64,000 nucleotides of DNA from Pampinifervens sp037481935 (GTDB lineage Bacteria; Aquificota; Aquificia; Aquificales; Aquificaceae): the NCBI RefSeq assembly GCF_046159715.1, contig NZ_JBJXCT010000004.1, positions 62,001 to 126,000 on the forward strand, in the 5' to 3' direction. The notes below the pieces were generated by a model, which was not told where the DNA came from, did not search any database, and saw only the letters and a program-made list of their open reading frames with translations. The translations under genes were made by a program, and so were the position numbers. Below are positions 1-7,991 of the stretch, in pieces. Position 1 is the first letter of the stretch; each line of letters opens with the position of its first letter.

Positions 1-36
1 TGCGCGAGAGTTTTCCGAGGGCATATACCTTCATGG

Positions 37-42
37 TATAAT
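37..42 (+). promoter_or_regulatory. -10 element of atpC, leaderless layout
   Basis: A perfect TATAAT lies nine bases before the atpC ATG at 52, and there is no Shine-Dalgarno sequence between them. A start about seven bases after the hexamer would give an mRNA with almost no leader. Inference from position; no transcript data. Confidence 0.5.
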
Positions 43-51
43 TTTAACGCC

Positions 52-453
52 ATGATAAAGGTGGAAATAGTAACGCCCCAGGGACTACATTTTTCAAGGG
101 AGGTTCACTCTGTAAACATACCCACTGCAGAGGGTGAAATAGGTGTTCTTGAAAAGCATATGTATCTCATGACCATGCTCAAGCCCGGGCTTGTTTACTT
201 TGACGGTAAGATGGAAAACGGTGTTGCGGTCACCTATGGCTTTGTGGATGTGACTCCAGAAAAGGTCATAATTCTTGCAGAGGAAGCTTACAACATGGGG
301 GATATTGACCCGGGTAAAGAGAAGGAGCTCTTTGACCAGGCGATGAGAAAGCTGGCAACAGCCCAGACCATGGAGGAGATAGAAGAGTGGGAAAAGGTCA
401 GGGAAAGGGCTAGAACACTGCTCGAACTCGTTGAGAGGTTTGGAAGAGTTTAA
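52..453 (+). CDS. atpC: ATP synthase F1 epsilon subunit
   Basis: The 133-residue protein is the epsilon subunit of F1Fo ATP synthase, which sits on the central stalk with gamma and damps ATP hydrolysis. The N-terminal half has the family beta-sandwich signature (VEIVTPQG near the start, then a GEIGVL segment) and the C-terminal third is a charged helical hairpin. Length is normal. No other atp gene is visible: the next gene is a methyltransferase that starts inside its 3' end. A TATAAT hexamer nine bases before the ATG suggests it has its own promoter here rather than depending only on upstream atp genes, which would lie outside the window. Confidence 0.95.
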   Translation: MIKVEIVTPQGLHFSREVHSVNIPTAEGEIGVLEKHMYLMTMLKPGLVYFDGKMENGVAVTYGFVDVTPEKVIILAEEAYNMGDIDPGKEKELFDQAMRKLATAQTMEEIEEWEKVRERARTLLELVERFGRV

Positions 454-1144
454 GGAGTTTGTTTTTTTCAGGGGGAAGGTAAGGTTCAGACAACCAAAAG
501 CCCACAGGCTCTCCATAGTGGAAGTTCTTTTTGTGGCAAACCTCAGGGGCATAAAGAAAAACTCAAGAGTTCTTGACCTTGGTGCAGGCTTTGGCGCTCT
601 TTCCATACTTACAGCTCTCAGATATGGTTGTGAGGTCTGGGCTATGGAGAGAGACCATTTAATGCTTGAACTTCTGAAAGAAAATGTAATACTCAACAAA
701 CTGGAAGAGAAAATTCATATTCTTGAGCTTGACCTCAGAAAGGCAAGGGATTTTTTAGGGGCACAGAGTTTTAACGTGGTAGTTGCCAATCCACCCTTCT
801 ATAGGGGACAATCAACCTACAATCAGTATCATCATGAGACAGATACAAGTCTTGAAGATTTTATAAAAACTGCAGGCTTTCTGCTTAAAGATGGAGGACA
901 TTTTAACCTTCTAATAGCTTCAGGTCGTCTGGTAGATGCTATTATACACATGAAAAACAACAGAATAGAAGCAGCACACCTTAGATTTTTTTATCCAAAA
1001 CTGCATAAAAACTCAAAAATAGTGCGCATACATGGTTTAAAAAATCTAAGACCATACCCGGTTATTGAAAAACCTCTGATAATTAACGAGGATGACGGTG
1101 GATATACGCAAGAGGTAATGAACCTTCTTGAGTGTTTTATATGA
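431..1144 (+). CDS. SAM-dependent N6-adenine methyltransferase, TrmN6-like
   Basis: A 237-residue class I methyltransferase. Motif I reads LDLGAGFGA (about residues 48-56) and the catalytic amino-methylase motif reads NPPFY (residues 120-124), the pattern of N6-adenine methylases. The closest family by layout is the tRNA1(Val) A37 N6-methyltransferase (YfiC/TrmN6), but the substrate cannot be fixed from sequence. It starts with TTG and overlaps atpC by 23 bases, so it is probably translationally coupled. The alternative is a methylase acting on rRNA or on a protein glutamine. Confidence 0.8.
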   Translation: MRGLEEFKEFVFFRGKVRFRQPKAHRLSIVEVLFVANLRGIKKNSRVLDLGAGFGALSILTALRYGCEVWAMERDHLMLELLKENVILNKLEEKIHILELDLRKARDFLGAQSFNVVVANPPFYRGQSTYNQYHHETDTSLEDFIKTAGFLLKDGGHFNLLIASGRLVDAIIHMKNNRIEAAHLRFFYPKLHKNSKIVRIHGLKNLRPYPVIEKPLIINEDDGGYTQEVMNLLECFI

Positions 1145-1173
1145 TATAATTGATAAGATTTAGGAGGCGGTGT

Positions 1174-1725
1174 ATGAGGCTACCCGAGAAGCTTGTGGAG
1201 AGAATAGCAGACAGGATTTTAAAGGAACTTTATGAAAATGAAAGAATAATAGAGCCGGAGGACCCTTATGCCTTTAAGAAAAAGATAGTTGCCATATTCA
1301 GGGAAGCAGAGGAGCAGGAGAGACTGCTTGATGAAAAAACGAAGGAGATACTCAAAGAAAAGCTTGAGCTTCTTGAAGAAACCAGTCTTGATTACAGAAC
1401 AGCATACAAAACAGTCAGGAGCAAGCTGGCAGAGGAGATGAACATACACACAAGTAGAAGGGAGAGGATGAACCAGATAGCCCACAGGATAAGGGATATG
1501 ATAATGGAAGACCCTGAAGTGGAGATATACGAGGAGCCCGGTATCATAAGAAACAGGATAAGGGAAATACTCATGGAGGCAGTAAAGGAAGAAGAAGAGA
1601 TAGACAGAGAGGTGAGAGAAAGGATAAGGTCCTACTCAAAGAGAATCGTGGAAGGCACTCCAGAGTGGAATCACCTCTACAAAAGGATATACGAAGATGC
1701 CCTGAAGAGAAGGGGGCTTCTCTAA
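1174..1725 (+). CDS. DUF507 family protein, duplicated unit
   Basis: A 183-residue, very charged, all-helical protein recognised as DUF507, a family of unknown function. Two similar halves are visible, one beginning near LVERIADRI and one near MNQIAHRIRD, so it looks like an internal duplication. I chose ATG 1174 because AGGAGG lies directly upstream; the open frame extends back to a TTG at 1150 without a ribosome site. It converges on the M23 peptidase gene and the two stop codons overlap by four bases. No function is proposed. Confidence 0.8.
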   Translation: MRLPEKLVERIADRILKELYENERIIEPEDPYAFKKKIVAIFREAEEQERLLDEKTKEILKEKLELLEETSLDYRTAYKTVRSKLAEEMNIHTSRRERMNQIAHRIRDMIMEDPEVEIYEEPGIIRNRIREILMEAVKEEEEIDREVRERIRSYSKRIVEGTPEWNHLYKRIYEDALKRRGLL

Positions 1726-2327
1726 GGCAGATAGGCTATGGGGTTCTGCCTCACTCCGTATTTCAGAACCTCATAGTGGAGATGTGGACCAAAGGCTCTT
1801 CCGGTGGTTCCCACACTTCCTATTATCTGACCCTTTACAACCCTGTCTGAGTAGGAAACCTTGATGTCTGATAAATGAGCATATATGGTGGCAAAGCCAT
1901 AACCATGATAGATTATTACAGTCTTTCCGTAGCCTCTTATCCATCCTGCATATATGACTCTGCCTTCTGCCGCTGAAACCACTGGGGTCCCATAGGGTGC
2001 CGATATGTCTATTCCAGTATGAAACTCCCTTCTTCCTCCCATATTTCTCCATCCGTAGTCGGAGGTTATAACACCCACAACGGGCCAGAGGTCTGGTCTT
2101 ACAGTCTCAACGGTTTTCACATTGACAAGCTCCCTCATGGCCTCTTCAAGAGACATCTCAGTGGCTATAATCTTGCTTACCGTATCAACGTCAAAAATTT
2201 CATCGCCGGGCTGTTCACCGCTCTGGTAAGAGACCTCTGAAGGCCCACCTATACCCATGGGAGACGCGTCCATTATGGGCTTGCAGAGAGCTCCCACCAG
2301 GGCAATGGCAAAGATATACTTCTTCAT
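1722..2327 (-). CDS. M23 family metallopeptidase (LytM domain)
   Basis: A 201-residue exported zinc endopeptidase of the M23 family that cuts peptide cross-bridges in peptidoglycan. The first 20 or so residues form a signal peptide (MKKYIFAIALVGALC; the cysteine could be a lipid site). The C-terminal LytM domain keeps the zinc ligands: HTGIDIS gives the H-x3-D pair, and HLHYEV gives the H-x-H pair. Start ATG 2327 is preceded by GGGAGG at good spacing; an upstream start in the same frame is less likely. Contrast with the second LytM protein at 35103-36500, which has lost these residues. Confidence 0.9.
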   Translation of the reverse strand: MKKYIFAIALVGALCKPIMDASPMGIGGPSEVSYQSGEQPGDEIFDVDTVSKIIATEMSLEEAMRELVNVKTVETVRPDLWPVVGVITSDYGWRNMGGRREFHTGIDISAPYGTPVVSAAEGRVIYAGWIRGYGKTVIIYHGYGFATIYAHLSDIKVSYSDRVVKGQIIGSVGTTGRAFGPHLHYEVLKYGVRQNPIAYLP

Positions 2328-2356
2328 GACTATACCTCCCTGGCCTAGTTTCCAAA

Positions 2357-2386
2357 ACTCTACCACAGGGTTGCAAAGCTTGTCAA
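2357..2386 (-). promoter_or_regulatory. Promoter of the M23 peptidase
   Basis: On the minus strand TTGACA (2386-2381) is followed after 18 bases by TAGAGT (2362-2357), about 30 bases before the ATG at 2327. It overlaps the plus-strand promoter of the tRNA, so the two transcribe divergently from interleaved elements. Confidence 0.45.
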
Positions 2387-2399
2387 GAGGTTTTATAAT
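2371..2399 (+). promoter_or_regulatory. Promoter of the CAT-anticodon tRNA
   Basis: TTGCAA (2371-2376), 17 bases, then TATAAT (2394-2399), ending 11 bases before the mature tRNA 5' end. Position and spacing fit a housekeeping sigma promoter. Confidence 0.6.
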
Positions 2400-2410
2400 A
2401 TCTTTTCTGA

Positions 2411-2482
2411 GGGTGCGTAGCTCAATGGCAGAGCGGGCGGCTCATAACCGCCCGGTTGGGGGTTCGAGTCCTCCCGCACCCA
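2411..2482 (+). tRNA. tRNA with CAT anticodon (elongator Met or Ile2)
   Basis: The cloverleaf closes: acceptor GGGTGCG with CGCACCC, D arm GCTC/GAGC, anticodon stem GGCGG/CCGCC around CTCATAA, and a T arm with the TTCGAGT loop. The discriminator is A and CCA is not encoded. The anticodon stem lacks the three G-C pairs of initiator tRNA and position 1 pairs with 72, so this is not fMet. Methionine elongator and lysidine-modified isoleucine tRNA cannot be told apart here. The stop codon of the next minus-strand gene follows directly at 2483. Confidence 0.92.
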
Positions 2483-2959
2483 TTAATTCAGAATCCTCTC
2501 CAGAACATCCCCGAAGAGAACGAAGACTCCAATCCTCAGTGCCCTTGCTATAAGGCTTGCCACTATAAAGCTCCACAGGGGCATGTGGAAAAGCCCCGCA
2601 AGCCAGCACACCAGCTTGTAAGGTTCTCCCACAAGAACAGCCCAGAAGCCATATCTGTTGAAGAGGGCTTCTCCCTTCAGATACAGCCTTTTGCCAAAAA
2701 TCTTTTTTACAAAGGCCTCTCCAAGAAACTTTGCAAGATAGTAGGCAACCAGAGCACCCAGTATATTCCCTGCAAAAGCAACCAGCCCAGCAGTATAGGG
2801 GCTTAGCCTGAATATGGGAGCACTTACTATAAAAGGGTAGGGTGGGACCGGCTGTATTATGGACTCTGTAAAGGAGAGCAAAAAGAGGGCTGTATAGCCA
2901 TGCTCCTGCACAAACTCCTCTGCCCATTTTTTCAGCTGGGGGAAGAGGTGCTCAAGCAC
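2483..2959 (-). CDS. YqaA/DedA-type (VTT domain) membrane protein
   Basis: A 158-residue inner-membrane protein of the VTT/DedA superfamily, closest to small YqaA members. It has the re-entrant region with the Pro-rich SIIQPVPPYPF segment (near residues 34-44), a GN-x3-G motif (GNILGALVAYY) and about four hydrophobic segments. DedA-type proteins are linked to lipid carrier recycling and proton-coupled transport, but the role of this one is not known. It starts with GTG and overlaps the MBL hydrolase stop by one base, so it is the last gene of the sucC operon. Confidence 0.75.
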   Translation of the reverse strand: MLEHLFPQLKKWAEEFVQEHGYTALFLLSFTESIIQPVPPYPFIVSAPIFRLSPYTAGLVAFAGNILGALVAYYLAKFLGEAFVKKIFGKRLYLKGEALFNRYGFWAVLVGEPYKLVCWLAGLFHMPLWSFIVASLIARALRIGVFVLFGDVLERILN

Positions 2960-3714
2960 TAAAGGCTTACCTCCATGAAGTCTTTTGCTGAAAGGACGGG
3001 AATTCCGTATTTATGGGATAATTCCTCAGCGACCCTCTCTGGGTCATGCTGTGTCAGGAACTCATACCCAAAATGGGTAAGTATAACCTTCCTGGGTTTC
3101 AGGTTGGCTATGAGCTTTTCTGCATCCTCAACGGTAAGATGGTCTATGGGCTTTGTCTTCCTGTAGAGGGTGGTGTTTATAATCATTAAATCCACATTAT
3201 GGGGATATGCCTGCAGCATTCTGTCTTCATACAGAGCACAGGATACGTAGAGGACCTTACGGTTAAACAGAAGGGCATAGGTTTCTGCACCGTGATGGGT
3301 ATGTTTCATAACTGCACTTACATTTACAGTCCCGTAGGAGAGTTCTTCTCCTTCTTTCAGAAAGCCCTCCATTGCAAGCCTTTCTCTTATGAAAGGCAAA
3401 ACTACTCTGTGCTGTCCCTCAAAGGCCGACCTTGGAGCAAACAGCGCCACGCGCCTTATCTTTCCGCCATCGGTGGCCGATTCTATCACAGAGTTCACGT
3501 CAGAGGAGTGGTCAAGATGTATATGAGAGAGAACTACAAGGTCAATATGTCGCGGGTCAATCCCCATTTGATGAAGATAAACAAAGGCTCCTGGTCCGGG
3601 GTCCACGTGCACTGTGTTTCCCGAAAGGAAGAGCAAAAAACCTCCAGACCTTCTCAAAAACCTGAATACGCTCGCTCTACCGCCTGCAGTTCCGAGAAAA
3701 ACAATCCTGTCCAA
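2959..3714 (-). CDS. MBL-fold metal-dependent hydrolase
   Basis: A 251-residue metallo-beta-lactamase-fold hydrolase. The metal motif LSHIHLDHSSD (H-x-H-x-D-H) lies near residues 63-73, further His ligands occur in KHTHHGAE, and a C-terminal ILTHFGYE supplies the last His. The family includes RNase Z-like and phosphodiesterase-like enzymes; nothing visible fixes the substrate. It begins with TTG only one base after the second ferredoxin and overlaps the YqaA-like gene by one base, so it is co-transcribed. Confidence 0.8.
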   Translation of the reverse strand: MDRIVFLGTAGGRASVFRFLRRSGGFLLFLSGNTVHVDPGPGAFVYLHQMGIDPRHIDLVVLSHIHLDHSSDVNSVIESATDGGKIRRVALFAPRSAFEGQHRVVLPFIRERLAMEGFLKEGEELSYGTVNVSAVMKHTHHGAETYALLFNRKVLYVSCALYEDRMLQAYPHNVDLMIINTTLYRKTKPIDHLTVEDAEKLIANLKPRKVILTHFGYEFLTQHDPERVAEELSHKYGIPVLSAKDFMEVSL

Positions 3715-3715
3715 C

Positions 3716-3937
3716 TCAGTAAAGAATGATAGAGCCGCTGGGACAGTCCTCTGCTACCTGAAGAAGCTCCCCGTAGACGCTCTCAAGGGGCACTTTTATC
3801 ATAACGAGGGGGATGCCATCCCCCCTATCAACGAAGACCTCTGGTAGTCTGTCGTAGCAGAGCTCGCATGCGGTGCAGGTATCTATGTCAACCTTTATCC
3901 TTAAACTTCTTCCGTTATTATGGACCCGCTCGGGCAT
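3716..3937 (-). CDS. [4Fe-4S] ferredoxin, second tandem copy
   Basis: A 73-residue soluble ferredoxin with one cluster: C-T-A-C-E-L-C supplies three cysteines and the C-terminal DCPSGS the fourth. It is a clear paralogue of the ferredoxin just upstream (shared CELCYDR and RGDGI stretches). Such proteins carry low-potential electrons to 2-oxoglutarate and pyruvate synthases in the reductive TCA cycle. The only ATG in frame is at 3937, which overlaps the upstream ferredoxin by 37 bases; a shorter product starting near residue 12 at a non-standard codon is possible and would match its paralogue better in length. Confidence 0.88.
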   Translation of the reverse strand: MPERVHNNGRSLRIKVDIDTCTACELCYDRLPEVFVDRGDGIPLVMIKVPLESVYGELLQVAEDCPSGSIILY

Positions 3938-4119
3938 TCGTCTGTAACCTCTTTAACCTCGTTCTCTAGCTCGGCAGGCACCATCATCCAACCGTCGGGT
4001 CCGGGGCTGACAACTTCAGCTATGCCATCGCCTCTATTCTTGTAAACCTCTGGAACTCTATCGTAGCAGAGCTCGCATGAGGTACAGGTGTCTGGGTCAA
4101 CCATAGTCTTCAAAGCCAT
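3901..4119 (-). CDS. [4Fe-4S] ferredoxin, first tandem copy
   Basis: A 72-residue ferredoxin with C-T-S-C-E-L-C plus a distal ECPSGS cysteine, so one [4Fe-4S] cluster. The sequence looks very close to the ferredoxin I remember from Hydrogenobacter thermophilus, used as electron donor for 2-oxoglutarate:ferredoxin oxidoreductase. It lies 71 bases after sucD with an AAAGGAGG ribosome site and its own candidate promoter (extended -10 TGATATATT), so it can be expressed apart from sucCD. Its partner oxidoreductases are not in the window. Confidence 0.93.
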   Translation of the reverse strand: MALKTMVDPDTCTSCELCYDRVPEVYKNRGDGIAEVVSPGPDGWMMVPAELENEVKEVTDECPSGSIITEEV

Positions 4120-4153
4120 ATTAACACCTCCTTTGAAAAGATTGAGTTTAAAA

Positions 4154-4162
4154 AATATATCA
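4154..4162 (-). promoter_or_regulatory. Extended -10 upstream of the ferredoxin pair
   Basis: On the minus strand TGATATATT lies about 35 bases before the ferredoxin ATG at 4119, in the 71-base AT-rich gap after sucD. It fits an extended -10 (TGn plus hexamer). Confidence 0.45.
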
Positions 4163-4190
4163 CAGGTTCAATTTATCAATATAAACTTAA

Positions 4191-5072
4191 TCATAGCCTG
4201 CCAAGTGTCTCCGCCACTCTCTTACCTATGAAGGCAGGGTTTTCTATAACATGAACCCCTGCATCTCTGAGAGCTTCCATCTTTGCCTGAGCGGTGCCTT
4301 TACCTCCGCTTATTATGGCTCCTGCGTGTCCCATGCGTCTTCCCGGTGGTGCGGTTATGCCAGCTATGTAGGCAAAGACGGGCTTTTTTACATAGCCCTT
4401 TATATACTCCGCCGCCTCTTCCTCTGCGGTTCCACCGATCTCCCCTATCATGAGTATGGCTTCCGTTTCCGGGTCTTCGTTGAACATGGCAATAACATCC
4501 CTGTGAGAAAGCCCGTGCACAGGGTCCCCGCCTATGCCCACGGCAGTGGATTGTCCAAGCCCATACTGGGTGAGCTGGTAAGAGGCTTCGTAGGTGAGCG
4601 TTCCGCTCCTTGAAACTATGCCGATTGTTCCTCTTTTAAATATGTGTCCGGGCATTATGCCCACCTTTGCCTCTCCAGGGGTTATCACCCCGGGGCAGTT
4701 GGGTCCTATAAGCTTTGCATCAGGGTAGTTTTTCCTCATATAGTCCTTTACCATCATCATGTCCCTGACGGGTATGCCTTCGGTGATGCAGACTACAAGC
4801 CTTATGCCTGCATCAAGGGCCTCCACTATAGCATCCCCTGCAAAAGCTGGAGGGACGAATATAAGAGAGCAGTTGGCACCGGTTTCTCTGACTGCATCCT
4901 CTACGGTGTTGAAAACAGGTATACCCTCCACCTGCTGACCTGCCTTGCCGGGCGTAACACCTGCCACCACCTGAGTGCCGTATGCCTTGCACTGGGTGGC
5001 ATGGAAAGAGCCCTCTTTACCCGTGATGCCCTGAACGACTACCTTTGTGTTTTTGTCTACAAGGATTGACAT
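4191..5072 (-). CDS. sucD: Succinyl-CoA synthetase alpha subunit
   Basis: The 293-residue subunit binds CoA and carries the phospho-histidine of succinyl-CoA synthetase. The N-terminal CoA-binding Rossmann part has VVVQGITGKEGSFH, the IGPNCPG segment is present, and GHAGAIISGG (about residues 244-253) holds the active histidine. In the reductive TCA cycle it makes succinyl-CoA for 2-oxoglutarate synthase. Aquificales also have related citryl-CoA synthetase subunits; this length (SucD is near 290) argues for the succinyl enzyme. The ribosome site AAGGAGG precedes the ATG and sucC ends three bases before. Confidence 0.93.
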   Translation of the reverse strand: MSILVDKNTKVVVQGITGKEGSFHATQCKAYGTQVVAGVTPGKAGQQVEGIPVFNTVEDAVRETGANCSLIFVPPAFAGDAIVEALDAGIRLVVCITEGIPVRDMMMVKDYMRKNYPDAKLIGPNCPGVITPGEAKVGIMPGHIFKRGTIGIVSRSGTLTYEASYQLTQYGLGQSTAVGIGGDPVHGLSHRDVIAMFNEDPETEAILMIGEIGGTAEEEAAEYIKGYVKKPVFAYIAGITAPPGRRMGHAGAIISGGKGTAQAKMEALRDAGVHVIENPAFIGKRVAETLGRL

Positions 5073-5075
5073 GGT

Positions 5076-6233
5076 CTAACCTCCTTTAGATGCCTTCTCC
5101 ACTGCCTTTTTGGCTCCATCCCACATGTCCTCTGCGTTTATGAAGTTGAGCCCAGATTCTGCAAGGAGTCTTCTTCCCTCCTCAACGTTGGTGCCCTCCA
5201 TGCGGACAACCACGGGCACCTTTATCTCCACGATTTTTGCTGCCTCTATGAGACCATTTGCCAGCCTGTCGCAACGCAGAATTCCACCAAAGATGTTTAT
5301 AAAGACTGCCTTTACATTTGGGTCTGCCATGAGTATTCTGAAGGCGTTGGCTATCTGTTCCACGTTTGCTCCTCCACCCACGTCAAGGAAGTTGGCGGGC
5401 TCGCCTCCGGCAAGCTTTATTATGTCCATGGTGGTCATGGCAAGTCCTGCACCGTTTACCATACAGCCTATGTTCCCATCCAGCTTTATGTAGTTGAGGT
5501 TGTATTTTTTTGCCTCCACCTCAAGGGGGTCAAGCTGGGTGAGGTCTTCAATTTCTTCAAGGTCTCTGTGCCTGAGGAGGGCATTGTCATCCAGCTCCAC
5601 CTTGGCGTCTAAAAGCACAAGGCTTCCCTCCTTAGTGAGCACAAGAGGGTTTATCTCCACAAGGCTTGCATCCAGCTCCATGTATGCTCTGTATAGAGCC
5701 AGAGCTATCTTCACAAACTCGTTTACCGGAAGCCCCAGTCTGAAGGCTATTTTTCTTGCCTGAGAGGGCATAAGACCAAGGGCTGGGTCTATGTGTAGCA
5801 TGTGTATGGCTTCGGGCTTTTCCTTTGCCACTTCCTCTATTTCCATACCACCTTCCGAAGAAGCCATGAGCACGGGCTTTGAAACCGCCCTGTCAAGGGT
5901 AATGGAAAGGTAGTATTCCCTTTCAATGTTGGTCGCCTTCTCTATCCAGACCCTGCTGACGGGCTTGCCATCGGGACACTGAAAGGTTTTGAGAACCTTG
6001 CCAAGCATTCCCTCTACCGCCTGCTGAAGCTCATCCATATTCCTGACCAGCTTTACGCCTCCAGCCTTTCCACGCCCACCACAGTGCACTTGTGCCTTTA
6101 CCACAAGGGGAAACTCACCGAGTTCTTCTGCCGCCTGCAGAGCCTCCTGTGGAGAAAAGGCAACCCTTCCCTCTGGAACGGGTAGTCCGTATCTTTTCAG
6201 AAGCTCCTTTGCCTGATGCTCGTGCAGCTTCAT
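5076..6233 (-). CDS. sucC: Succinyl-CoA synthetase beta subunit (ADP-forming)
   Basis: A 385-residue ATP-grasp subunit. It starts MKLHEHQAKELL, the standard beginning of SucC, has the glycine-rich ATP loop CGGRGKAGGVK near residues 51-61, and the C-terminal flavodoxin-like part with GCMVNGAGLAM and FINIFGGI (power helix contact with SucD). It is the first gene of the operon sucC-sucD-fdx-fdx-MBL-YqaA. GGAGG precedes the ATG, and an extended -10 TGCTATAAT lies about 35 bases upstream. Confidence 0.95.
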   Translation of the reverse strand: MKLHEHQAKELLKRYGLPVPEGRVAFSPQEALQAAEELGEFPLVVKAQVHCGGRGKAGGVKLVRNMDELQQAVEGMLGKVLKTFQCPDGKPVSRVWIEKATNIEREYYLSITLDRAVSKPVLMASSEGGMEIEEVAKEKPEAIHMLHIDPALGLMPSQARKIAFRLGLPVNEFVKIALALYRAYMELDASLVEINPLVLTKEGSLVLLDAKVELDDNALLRHRDLEEIEDLTQLDPLEVEAKKYNLNYIKLDGNIGCMVNGAGLAMTTMDIIKLAGGEPANFLDVGGGANVEQIANAFRILMADPNVKAVFINIFGGILRCDRLANGLIEAAKIVEIKVPVVVRMEGTNVEEGRRLLAESGLNFINAEDMWDGAKKAVEKASKGG

Positions 6234-6264
6234 GCCTGCCTCCAGAAGATTTTTAGGTTAAAAG

Positions 6265-6273
6265 ATTATAGCA
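6265..6273 (-). promoter_or_regulatory. Extended -10 promoter element of the sucC operon
   Basis: The minus strand reads TGCTATAAT, a perfect extended -10, 31 bases before the sucC ATG. The divergent ubiB has its own -10-like TATGCT at 6293-6298, six bases before its ATG. Confidence 0.55.
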
Positions 6274-6304
6274 GAGGTCATAGGGTTTTAGGTATGCTTT
6301 AAAT

Positions 6305-7939
6305 ATGGCACACACCAGAAGGAAACTACACATAGCAAAAGTTCTTGCAAAGCATGGCTTTGGCTTTGTGTTGGCAAAAGCTGGACTTGGTTATTTACTT
6401 CCCTTCCACTGGGGTGTCATGGGACACAGAAAGAAGAAGGAGCCCTACAGGGAGGAGGAACATCTTAGGCTTGCTTTTGAGGAGCTTGGAGTAACCTTCA
6501 TAAAGATAGGTCAGATACTCAGCACTAGGCCAGACATTATGCCAGAAAGCTACATACTTGAGCTTTCAAAACTTCAGGACAGGGTTCCACCCTCGGAACC
6601 GGAGCAGATAAGGAGGATAATTGAAGAAGAGCTTGGCAAGCCTGTGGAGGAGGTCTTTGAATACTTTGAGGATGAGCCCCTTGCCTCCGCATCCATAGGG
6701 CAGGTGCACAGGGCAAGGCTAAAGGATGGAAAGGAGGTAGTGCTCAAGGTCCAGAAGCCCGGTGTAGAGAAGGAAATAGAAGAGGACCTTGCCATACTTG
6801 AAGAGTTTGCAGAAAGAGCTTCAAGAACAGAACTTGGTAGAAGGTGGAACATACAGTCCCTTGTGGAGGAGTTTTCTTACACCATAAGGAATGAACTGGA
6901 CTACATAAGGGAGGGGAGGAACTGTGAAACCTTTAGAAAGAATTTTCAGGATTACAGGGGTGTCTACATGCCAGAGGTTTATTGGGACTACACTACGAGG
7001 AGGGTTCTGTGCCTTGAGTATGTGGAGGGCATAAAGATAAACAGCGTGCCTGAACTAACAAAAGCGGGATACGACCTCAGGGCTCTTGCGAAGAGAGGTG
7101 CAAGGATATACATAAAGATGATATTTGAAGATGGCTTCTTCCATGCTGACCCACATCCGGGGAACTTTCTTGTCATGAAAGATGGAAGAATAGCCCTTCT
7201 GGACTACGGCATGGTGGGCACTGTGAGCAACATGGACAGGCTAAACCTCTTTCAGCTCATGTATGGCATACTCAGGAATGACCTTGACCTTGTGATGGAT
7301 GCCCTCTACGATCTTGGAGTTTCTGCGAGAACAAGGAGCGAGAAATTCCTCAGCAGGGAGCTTGAAATACTCTTTTCTTACTACTTTATGCAACCCGTGA
7401 GGGAGGTCAAACTCTCCAAGGTAGTGAACGACACTCTGAGGCTTTCCTACAAATACAGGATGAAACTGCCCTCAGACCTATTCCTTCTTCTTAAAACCCT
7501 CGCTCTTGCGGAGGGGACTGCCATACAGCTTGACCCGGACTTCAGGCTTGTTAAGGAGATAGAGCCTCTTGTGAAAAAGGGGTTCAGGCGCATGATATTT
7601 CCCATGCTCACAAAAAGTGAGTTTGTGAAGAACACTCTAATGCTCACGAAGCTGGGGCTTGAGGCGGTGCCAAAGACAAAGAAGTTCTTAAGAGAGCTGG
7701 AGAGAGGAGAGCTGAGGGTATCCGTTGATTATACTGGAGAGGAAAAGCTTATTGAAGACCTTAGAAAAGATATAAACAGACTCGCCATGAGCGTTATAAC
7801 CCTCGGCTTTATGATAGCCACAGCCATAATCCTTCTTTTTGTAGTTCCACATCTTTTGAAGGAGTTTGTAGTCTACCTGATGGCCGGACTGACCATCCTG
7901 ATGGTGCTTTATGGTTTCGTGAAGCTGAGAAAGACGTAG
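6305..7939 (+). CDS. ubiB: UbiB/ABC1 (AarF) family atypical kinase
   Basis: A 544-residue membrane-anchored kinase-like ATPase needed for quinone biosynthesis in other bacteria. The family KxGQ motif is seen as FIKIGQILSTRPD (about residues 64-76), the Ala-rich loop as LASASIGQVH, and the DFG-like region as LLDYGMVG after the catalytic HADPHPGN. Two hydrophobic helices near the C-terminus (about 490-540) are the usual membrane anchor. It is transcribed away from sucC with a -10-like hexamer six bases before the ATG and no clear ribosome site. ubiX further along also concerns quinone metabolism but is not linked. Confidence 0.9.
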   Translation: MAHTRRKLHIAKVLAKHGFGFVLAKAGLGYLLPFHWGVMGHRKKKEPYREEEHLRLAFEELGVTFIKIGQILSTRPDIMPESYILELSKLQDRVPPSEPEQIRRIIEEELGKPVEEVFEYFEDEPLASASIGQVHRARLKDGKEVVLKVQKPGVEKEIEEDLAILEEFAERASRTELGRRWNIQSLVEEFSYTIRNELDYIREGRNCETFRKNFQDYRGVYMPEVYWDYTTRRVLCLEYVEGIKINSVPELTKAGYDLRALAKRGARIYIKMIFEDGFFHADPHPGNFLVMKDGRIALLDYGMVGTVSNMDRLNLFQLMYGILRNDLDLVMDALYDLGVSARTRSEKFLSRELEILFSYYFMQPVREVKLSKVVNDTLRLSYKYRMKLPSDLFLLLKTLALAEGTAIQLDPDFRLVKEIEPLVKKGFRRMIFPMLTKSEFVKNTLMLTKLGLEAVPKTKKFLRELERGELRVSVDYTGEEKLIEDLRKDINRLAMSVITLGFMIATAIILLFVVPHLLKEFVVYLMAGLTILMVLYGFVKLRKT

Positions 7940-7954
7940 GCTTGACCCCTGTCA

Positions 7955-7983
7955 TTGAAAGGGAGTTCTGCTTTTCAGATAAT
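7955..7983 (+). promoter_or_regulatory. Promoter of ygfZ, leaderless layout
   Basis: TTGAAA (7955-7960), 17 bases, GATAAT (7978-7983), then only eight bases to the ATG at 7992. There is no ribosome site in between, so the transcript probably begins at or next to the start codon. Confidence 0.5.
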
Positions 7984-7991
7984 TTTCACCT

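Noticed and set aside
2411..2482. Initiator tRNA-fMet
   Set aside because: It has a paired first acceptor base and lacks the three consecutive G-C pairs in the anticodon stem; so elongator Met or Ile2.
2442..2927. A 161-codon minus-strand frame overlapping the tRNA and the YqaA-like gene
   Set aside because: It is out of frame with the membrane protein, crosses the tRNA, and has an atypical Gly/Cys/Trp-rich composition.
4191..6233. Citryl-CoA synthetase (CcsA/CcsB) instead of succinyl-CoA synthetase
   Set aside because: The lengths (293 and 385 residues) and gene order match SucD and SucC; as I recall the citryl enzymes have a longer large subunit and different sizes. An alignment would settle it.
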